From positions 1-9,536 of the forward strand of contig CAJKFC010000067.1 of the NCBI GenBank assembly GCA_905199135.1: DNA of 9,536 nucleotides, in the 5' to 3' direction. Positions 5,927 through 9,536 of this stretch are shown here, in pieces. The DNA is from an uncultured Eubacteriales bacterium (GTDB lineage Bacteria; Bacillota; Clostridia; Oscillospirales; Butyricicoccaceae). Made by a program: the position numbers and the translations under genes. The first letter of the stretch is position 1. Each line of letters starts with the position of its first letter. Below the pieces are notes generated by a model. The model had not been told where the DNA came from. It saw nothing but the letters and a program-made list of their open reading frames with translations, and did not search any database.

Positions 5927-7357
5927 CTATCTCAAAATCATATAGTCATATCTGCCTGCGCTCTCTCTGAGGCGCAGCGGGTCCTCTCCCAGCTTGTCAG
6001 TTATCAGCTGAGGGCGTGAAGGTTTTATCGGGCGCTCCATACACAGATATCTCCATTCGTCGTATATGTGGTCCTCCCCTGCGGTGTCCACATCTTCCGC
6101 CCTGGTCTCGCTGTATTTCAAGGCGGGCACCGTCCGTATGAAATGACGGCATGTGGAAAAACAGTAGAACATCGGCTTGTTCTCCCCGTCAAAGGCGAGG
6201 CGGTAATGGCACTGCATGAGCCCCGCAAGCCTCGTGTTGTCGGCGGGAGAAAAGTATATGTATCTTCTCTCCATCATGGCCGCTATGCTCTCTCCCCTCG
6301 ACTGATCCCATATGGAGGGGTCGGCCACCCCCACTATATCCCTGCCCTTCAGATATTCATGGCTCGACTCATATTCCTTCATTTCGGCGGCTATTCGGTC
6401 GGGGTCCCATTTGACGCCCTCGTTAGGGCTTCCTCCGTAACCGTAAAGCTCGGCTATGCGGTATATTCTGCCGTCGTAGTCCACGGTATAGTATCCTGCC
6501 GAAAAGGGCCGCGCAAAGCCGAAGTCAAAGGAACGGTATATCGGCCAGTCGGCAGGAGGCTTGAAGGGGGCTATGACATGGGTGCCCTCTCTGTCGAGGT
6601 AGTGGCTTTCGTCGTCGGTCCATTCCTCAAACACCACTCCGCCGTCTATTCCCCATTCTCCGAGACCTGCCACCTTGTATCTCGTGGGGTTGTTCTTTTT
6701 CATGTCGTCAAAAAGCTTTATGTCGGCCTCATCCAGCCACTCGTTGCAGAGATAATTGGTGGTTACGGCGAGAACATCGGGGTCTTTCACATCGTAAAAT
6801 CTCTTTTTTATCCAGTGGCTTTCCGACCAGGGATTGAAAATAAGGGTGGCCTGTTTGAAAAGTCCGCTGTCTTCGGGTATATATCCTCTTATCGACTCGT
6901 TTACCGTGTCGAAATCTGACTCTTTCTCTATCTCAAAGGCCTCCTCTATGATGAGCCAGCACAGGTATCCCACGCTGACCGATATTGAGGCCAGCTTCAG
7001 AGGGTCGTCGAGACCTCTGAAAAATATCTTCTGTCCTGTCGGTTTGTACTCGGCCTCCATGGGTGACACTCTGAACTCCCACAGATGGGCAACTCCCAGA
7101 CGCAAAGCCGCCCATTTTAAATCGGCATAGCAGCTGTCTCTTACTGTGTTGAAAACCCTGCGGACATATAGGGCGTTGCTCATCGGATACTTCATTATGC
7201 GGTATATGGTGTTGAGAGCCGTCGTCTTGCTCTTTTTCGAGGCTCTCGAACCCTTGCACAGCCTGTATCTGCCTTTGAAATGCCAGAAATCCCTGTATCC
7301 TTTTCCCACCGCCTCGGGCAGAGATATGCGTCTTTCGCCGTTAGGGGCAAAGTTCAT
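5927..7357 (-). CDS. terL: Terminase large subunit (Terminase_3 / PBSX-type)
   Basis: The packaging motor ATPase and headful/end nuclease, 476 residues. The ATPase half has a Walker A-like GSRASKKSKT (36-45), a Walker B LIIEEA (135-140) and the NPWSESHW coupling motif (175-182) typical of PBSX-like terminases. The RNase H-like nuclease half carries acidic residues at FDFGFARP (Asp278), GVADPS (Asp346) and DHIYDEWRY (Asp429/Asp433). The residue before the invariant Walker Lys is Lys rather than Gly. The frame is open four codons further to a TTG, but ATG 7357 is better placed behind GAGGGAG. It overlaps the terS end by 17 bases and works with that protein to cut and thread phage DNA into the prohead. 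Confidence 0.94.
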   Translation of the reverse strand: MNFAPNGERRISLPEAVGKGYRDFWHFKGRYRLCKGSRASKKSKTTALNTIYRIMKYPMSNALYVRRVFNTVRDSCYADLKWAALRLGVAHLWEFRVSPMEAEYKPTGQKIFFRGLDDPLKLASISVSVGYLCWLIIEEAFEIEKESDFDTVNESIRGYIPEDSGLFKQATLIFNPWSESHWIKKRFYDVKDPDVLAVTTNYLCNEWLDEADIKLFDDMKKNNPTRYKVAGLGEWGIDGGVVFEEWTDDESHYLDREGTHVIAPFKPPADWPIYRSFDFGFARPFSAGYYTVDYDGRIYRIAELYGYGGSPNEGVKWDPDRIAAEMKEYESSHEYLKGRDIVGVADPSIWDQSRGESIAAMMERRYIYFSPADNTRLAGLMQCHYRLAFDGENKPMFYCFSTCRHFIRTVPALKYSETRAEDVDTAGEDHIYDEWRYLCMERPIKPSRPQLITDKLGEDPLRLRESAGRYDYMILR

Positions 7358-7811
7358 CTTCTCCCTCAAATATCACCGTTTTCACCCCGTCCATTTTCAC
7401 CCTGTCGGTAAAGAGCTGATAGTGTTTGCCCAAAAGCTCGGCCGCCTTGTTGATGTCGGCTATTTTCGCCGGCATTTCCACCACTTTAGGCTCGTCCGAG
7501 GTATCGGTGTATTTTCTGCCGTCCTCGTCTATACCCACTCTGACCGTCCTTACAGTCTCCACCACATGCTCATTTTCCTCACGCCTTAAAATACGGGTGA
7601 GAGTTTTGAGCACCTCGTCCTGCTTGGCGATGAGCTCCGACTCTTTTTCGGCCATACGGGCCTCTATGTACGCGCGGGCGTCATCTCTTGTCAGCAGCAG
7701 ATGTCCTTTCTGCCTGGCGCTTCTCTCGGAATATCCCGCTCTTCTGGCGGCTGCCGCTGCGTTGAGGTCTACAAGATATTCGTCACAGAATCTCTTTATC
7801 TTCTCTTTCAT
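7341..7811 (-). CDS. terS: Terminase small subunit (Terminase_2 family)
   Basis: A 156-residue DNA-recognition subunit. Residues 4-50 carry the family signature: a helix (KIKRFCDEYLVDLNAAAAARRAGYS), then SARQKGHLLL and a short helix ending AYIEARM, corresponding to the DLNATQAAIRAGYS / A...GSRLL pattern of Terminase_2 proteins and forming a helix-turn-helix. The rest is an oligomerisation helix (to about 80) and a beta-rich tail. The frame is open upstream for 66 more codons, but those are promoter sequence; ATG 7811 has AGAGGAGG 6 bases before it and gives the usual family length. It is the first gene of the late operon and recognises the packaging site that TerL cuts. Confidence 0.9.
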   Translation of the reverse strand: MKEKIKRFCDEYLVDLNAAAAARRAGYSERSARQKGHLLLTRDDARAYIEARMAEKESELIAKQDEVLKTLTRILRREENEHVVETVRTVRVGIDEDGRKYTDTSDEPKVVEMPAKIADINKAAELLGKHYQLFTDRVKMDGVKTVIFEGEDELCP

Positions 7812-7834
7812 GTCTCGCCTCCTCTGCCGTAAGT

Positions 7835-7863
7835 ATAATATTTTGCCGTAAAAATTGCGACAA
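7835..7863 (-). promoter_or_regulatory. Late promoter for terS operon
   Basis: On the minus strand, TTGTCG (7863-7858), a 17-base spacer and TATTAT (7840-7835) form a sigma-70-type promoter with a predicted start near 7828, leaving a leader of under 20 bases with the AGAGGAGG ribosome binding site. The -35 region sits in the 17-base element also found before the scaffold gene. Confidence 0.65.
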
Positions 7864-7866
7864 AAG
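7850..7866 (-). repeat. 17-base late-promoter element, copy 2
   Basis: Minus-strand CTTTTGTCGCAATTTTT, identical to 3773-3789. This copy lacks the opposing arm that makes copy 1 a hairpin, so the shared function is more likely promoter recognition than termination. Confidence 0.8.
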
Positions 7867-7878
7867 GGGGCGCCGATA

Positions 7879-7918
7879 TTGCAGTTTACCCCGTTTTGCG
7901 GTATAATGTATGTATAAT
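7879..7918 (+). promoter_or_regulatory. Promoter for the plus-strand membrane protein gene
   Basis: TTGCAG (7879-7884), a 17-base spacer and a consensus TATAAT (7902-7907) precede the gene by about 30 bases. A second TATAAT (7913-7918) follows. The -35 box is only 15 bases from that of the divergent late promoter, so the two could interfere or be co-regulated. Confidence 0.75.
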
Positions 7919-7938
7919 ATACAAAGGGGGGATACGCC

Positions 7939-8205
7939 GTGTTCAAAGCCGTGAAAAACAAAATACAAAAGTTTTTTAAAGACTTCAAAAATGATTTTGA
8001 GTGCCGCACCCTCGGGCAGAAGATATATACGACAATTCTGCTGATAGTAGGTATTTTTTGCCTGATTTACGGCCTTCTCTATAACACATTTGATTATTCC
8101 CGAGTCAATTTTTACTATGTCATGTCTTCCATGGCGGATCAGGGTTTTTATTTGATACTGGGCGTCACATTCATAATCAAATTTTTCTATGACTTTGACA
8201 ACTGA
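7939..8205 (+). CDS. Small two-helix membrane protein, possible moron or exclusion protein
   Basis: The only plus-strand gene in the window encodes 88 residues from a GTG start with AAAGGGGGG 7 bases upstream. Residues 1-28 are Lys/Phe-rich and amphipathic; residues 29-50 (TTILLIVGIFCLIYGLLYN) and 69-84 (GFYLILGVTFIIKFFY) are membrane segments joined by a short polar loop, with a DFDN tail. Topology with both ends in the cytoplasm is likely from the positive N-terminus. Its base composition looks more AT-rich than the flanking genes, and it has its own promoter and a terminator right after the stop. That arrangement is typical of independently expressed cargo (moron) genes. Phage T4 Imm is also a small two-helix membrane protein, but I see no sequence similarity. 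A holin is possible but poorly supported, because no endolysin is adjacent. I do not recognise the family. Confidence 0.8.
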   Translation: MFKAVKNKIQKFFKDFKNDFECRTLGQKIYTTILLIVGIFCLIYGLLYNTFDYSRVNFYYVMSSMADQGFYLILGVTFIIKFFYDFDN

Positions 8206-8214
8206 AAGAATTAA

Positions 8215-8240
8215 AAAAGAAGGGCGGAAGCCCTTCTTTT
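8215..8240. terminator. Bidirectional intrinsic terminator between convergent genes
   Basis: An 11-base-pair perfect stem (AAAAGAAGGGC with GCCCTTCTTTT) closes a GGAA tetraloop. A-rich and T-rich flanks on both sides give a U tract in either direction. It sits between the plus-strand membrane gene and the last gene of the early minus-strand operon, and contains that gene's stop codon. Confidence 0.88.
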
Positions 8241-8457
8241 ATTTTTCAAAATACTTGCCCAAAAGGCGGCCTGTGCCCGCCGTCTCCATAATTTTTCTCG
8301 CCTCGGGAGCGGAAATAATCCTGAATCTGCCTCTGCCCAGCCTCTTTTTGTTTTCCAGTATCCACACGCCGCAGTCGGAATAATAGAGCTCACAGTATCT
8401 TGTCCCTGTTATCCTCTCGCAGTCTCCCATATTTATTTTTCTGCCGCCTATCCTCAT
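8239..8457 (-). CDS. Small phage protein of unknown function (72 residues)
   Basis: Translation starts at ATG 8457, inside the ATGA overlap with the RusA stop, behind AAAGGAGG with a 7-base spacer; the frame is open further upstream but only as an out-of-frame shadow of rusA. The product is basic and soluble, with GDCERITGTRYCELYYSDCGVWILENKKRLGRG near its middle (split as GDCERITGTRYCELYY and SDCGVWILENKKRLGRG) and an EARKIMETAG helix near the end. Three Cys at residues 12, 21 and 28 do not form a clear zinc-binding pattern. It is the last gene before the terminator, in an operon with a resolvase. I do not recognise a family and assign no function. Confidence 0.78.
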   Translation of the reverse strand: MRIGGRKINMGDCERITGTRYCELYYSDCGVWILENKKRLGRGRFRIISAPEARKIMETAGTGRLLGKYFEK

Positions 8458-8879
8458 GACTTTTCCTCCTTTATGTATCTGTCCATTCTCTTGAGCACCT
8501 CCCCTGAATACTCCTCTGCCGAGTCGAATATCTCGACGCTGACCCTTCGTCCGCTGCCCAGAATGTGCTCGTCCCAGCTGTTGACGATATTTTTCCAGCC
8601 GTCGTTTTCCAGTACTTTTGCTTTCACCAGAGCGTCGTTGAGAAACTTTTTCGAGAAAGATATGTTGTCCTTGTCTATCCTCCTGTCCTTCATGGTAAAG
8701 GTGTATATCACATATACCGGGCATTTAAAGCGGACGGCTTTTTGAAGTTTTATGCTCCATATCAGCATGTCCTCCGTATCTCTCTTTATCTCCGCCGCCT
8801 TCATTCTGCTGCTTCTCTCGGCCTCTATGTAGCGGTTGAGATCTGTCAGGCCGAAAGGGAAATCATATGTGACCTTCAT
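8454..8879 (-). CDS. RusA-family Holliday junction resolvase
   Basis: A 141-residue endonuclease expected to cut four-way DNA junctions during phage recombination and to clear branched DNA before packaging. The family core is clear: an N-terminal strand and LNRYIEAER helix, the central strand VYVIYTFTM, then DRRIDKDNISFSKKFLNDAL (66-85) with the conserved Asp residues that bind metal, followed by VLENDGWKNI with a further conserved Asp. The C-terminal 35 residues are a charged helix. The length is typical of the family. ATG 8879 overlaps the preceding stop by ATGA and has GGGAGGA upstream. It lies in the early-type operon, away from the head genes, as in many Firmicutes phages. Confidence 0.9.
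   Translation of the reverse strand: MKVTYDFPFGLTDLNRYIEAERSSRMKAAEIKRDTEDMLIWSIKLQKAVRFKCPVYVIYTFTMKDRRIDKDNISFSKKFLNDALVKAKVLENDGWKNIVNSWDEHILGSGRRVSVEIFDSAEEYSGEVLKRMDRYIKEEKS
8465..8470 (-). promoter_or_regulatory. Ribosome binding site fixing the 72-residue gene start
   Basis: AGGAGG (within AAAGGAGG) lies 7 bases before ATG 8457, inside the last codons of rusA. It decides the start against the longer upstream open frame. Confidence 0.75.
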
Positions 8880-9091
8880 CTATCCTCCCACTTATAAAGC
8901 AGCTCCCACAGCTCGGACAGCACATAGTCTCTCTTTTCGGCGCTTATGGCTCCTTTGCATAGAAGTCCGTCGAGAAGTTCCCTGACTTTACCGTATATGA
9001 GCTCCTTTTTCTGCTCCGTTTCCGCTGCGCAGCGGCCGCATATGACATGCATCACATCATCGCTTTTTCCGCAAAACATACATGACGCCAT
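8876..9091 (-). CDS. Small Cys-rich zinc-ribbon-like phage protein
   Basis: A 71-residue protein. Residues 4-7 (CMFC) and 19-22 (CGRC) form two Cys-X2-Cys knuckles separated by 11 residues, the layout of a small zinc ribbon. The remaining residues 25-71 form a helical, charged tail. I chose ATG 9091 because AGGGG lies 5 bases before it; the longer open frame begins only with a TTG inside the previous gene. Such short zinc-knuckle proteins are common in phage early operons, where they may bind nucleic acid or a host protein. No specific function can be assigned. Its stop is coupled to the RusA start by ATGA. Confidence 0.8.
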   Translation of the reverse strand: MASCMFCGKSDDVMHVICGRCAAETEQKKELIYGKVRELLDGLLCKGAISAEKRDYVLSELWELLYKWEDR

Positions 9092-9107
9092 CTTTTCCCC
9101 TGCCTTT

Positions 9108-9434
9108 CTATTCGAAATATTCTCTGACAAGCCTTTCCTGTCTTTCCGTCAGGTCGGCAAACTCCCCTCCTTTGTGAGAGCACACGAAAAAACGCCCCGC
9201 AAGAAAATCAAACGCTCGTCCGTCTTCTCTTTTGAGCAGACGCACAGCCTCGAGCCCTTTGAGCTTTCCCTCCTCATCGCACACTACAACGGCTCCGCCC
9301 CATTCAGGCAGGGAGACCGCCTCTATATATCCCCCTATAAGCCTTTGGAAGCTTAAAAGCTCATTTTTCACCTTTATTCTTTCAGGGCTTTCTCCCTCTT
9401 TTTCATACAGAAGTCCCCATACCGTTTTGCTCAT
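9108..9434 (-). CDS. DUF3846 domain protein
   Basis: A 108-residue protein. The DUF3846 pattern covers residues 28-108: FQRLIGGYIEAVSLPE, then VVCDEEGKLKGLEAVRLL, then AGRFFVCSHKGGEFADLTERQ. This domain is frequent in phages and mobile elements of Firmicutes, usually near replication or recombination genes; its biochemical role is not established to my knowledge. ATG 9434 overlaps the upstream stop by ATGA and has GGAGGAG 4 bases before it. The next gene starts 16 bases after its stop, so the genes are probably co-transcribed. Confidence 0.85.
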   Translation of the reverse strand: MSKTVWGLLYEKEGESPERIKVKNELLSFQRLIGGYIEAVSLPEWGGAVVVCDEEGKLKGLEAVRLLKREDGRAFDFLAGRFFVCSHKGGEFADLTERQERLVREYFE

Positions 9435-9536
9435 TTTTCTCCTCCGCCTTTCCTATATCTTGTCAAAACAGACCTTGCTGCAAGAGATGCCGCTCCTGCC
9501 ATTATCTCGCCGTCCTCTTCGTCAAATATGAGGGAC
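9431..9536 (-). CDS. C-terminal end of an unidentified phage protein (runs off right edge)
   Basis: The last 34 codons of a minus-strand gene enter from the right edge, beginning SLIFDEEDGEIMAGAASL and ending in a basic GGGEK tail before TGA. The stop overlaps the start of the DUF3846 gene by ATGA, so it belongs to the same operon. Too little is present to identify it. The coding call rests on the open frame, the coupling and the sensible composition. Confidence 0.65.
   Translation of the reverse strand, partial: SLIFDEEDGEIMAGAASLAARSVLTRYRKGGGEK

Noticed and set aside
7812..8009. Longer terS frame starting near 8009
   Set aside because: The extra codons run through two promoters and part of the plus-strand gene, and the ATG at 7811 has a strong ribosome binding site and gives the normal family length.
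8458..8724. Longer version of the 72-residue gene starting near 8724
   Set aside because: The upstream part is rusA read out of frame. ATG 8457 is directly behind AAAGGAGG and overlaps the rusA stop.

Overview
The window looks like part of the genome of a tailed double-stranded DNA bacteriophage, free or integrated, infecting a Firmicutes/Clostridia-type host. The evidence is a canonical late head-gene order read on the minus strand, strong AGGAGG-type ribosome binding sites, ATGA stop/start overlaps, and a Prp-type cysteine protease, whose cellular relatives process ribosomal protein L27 in Firmicutes. No host chromosomal gene, tRNA, integrase or attachment site is visible, so free phage and prophage cannot be told apart here.

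Layout, read right to left in the direction of transcription. From 9536 to 8239 is the end of an early/replication-type operon: the tail of an unidentified gene, a DUF3846 protein, a small Cys-rich zinc-ribbon-like protein, a RusA-family Holliday junction resolvase and a 72-residue orphan. It ends at a bidirectional hairpin terminator (8215-8240). Next comes one small plus-strand gene (7939-8205) for a two-helix membrane protein, with its own promoter. It stands apart from both operons, like a moron or exclusion gene. A divergent promoter region (about 7835-7918) then starts the late operon: terminase small subunit, terminase large subunit, portal, Prp-like prohead protease, scaffold, N4-gp56-family major capsid protein, a 146-residue head-region protein, a fibre with a BppU-like N-terminal domain, coiled coil and collagen repeats, and the start of a second collagen-like protein cut by the left edge.

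Three points go beyond the parts list. First, both the protease gene and the major capsid gene carry an apparent frameshift. The protease frameshift makes an artificial-looking 417-codon protease-scaffold reading frame; the capsid one splits the capsid protein into 252 and about 91 residues. Second, scaffold and capsid protein share an N-terminal L-[KN]-L-T-L-F-[GS]-G motif resembling known Prp cleavage sites, suggesting that the phage carries its own protease-substrate set for head maturation. Third, an identical 17-base element overlaps the -35 box of both the late promoter before terS and a second promoter found between the protease and scaffold genes. At the second site it also forms one arm of a terminator-like hairpin, which would let scaffold and capsid be expressed separately from packaging and portal genes.
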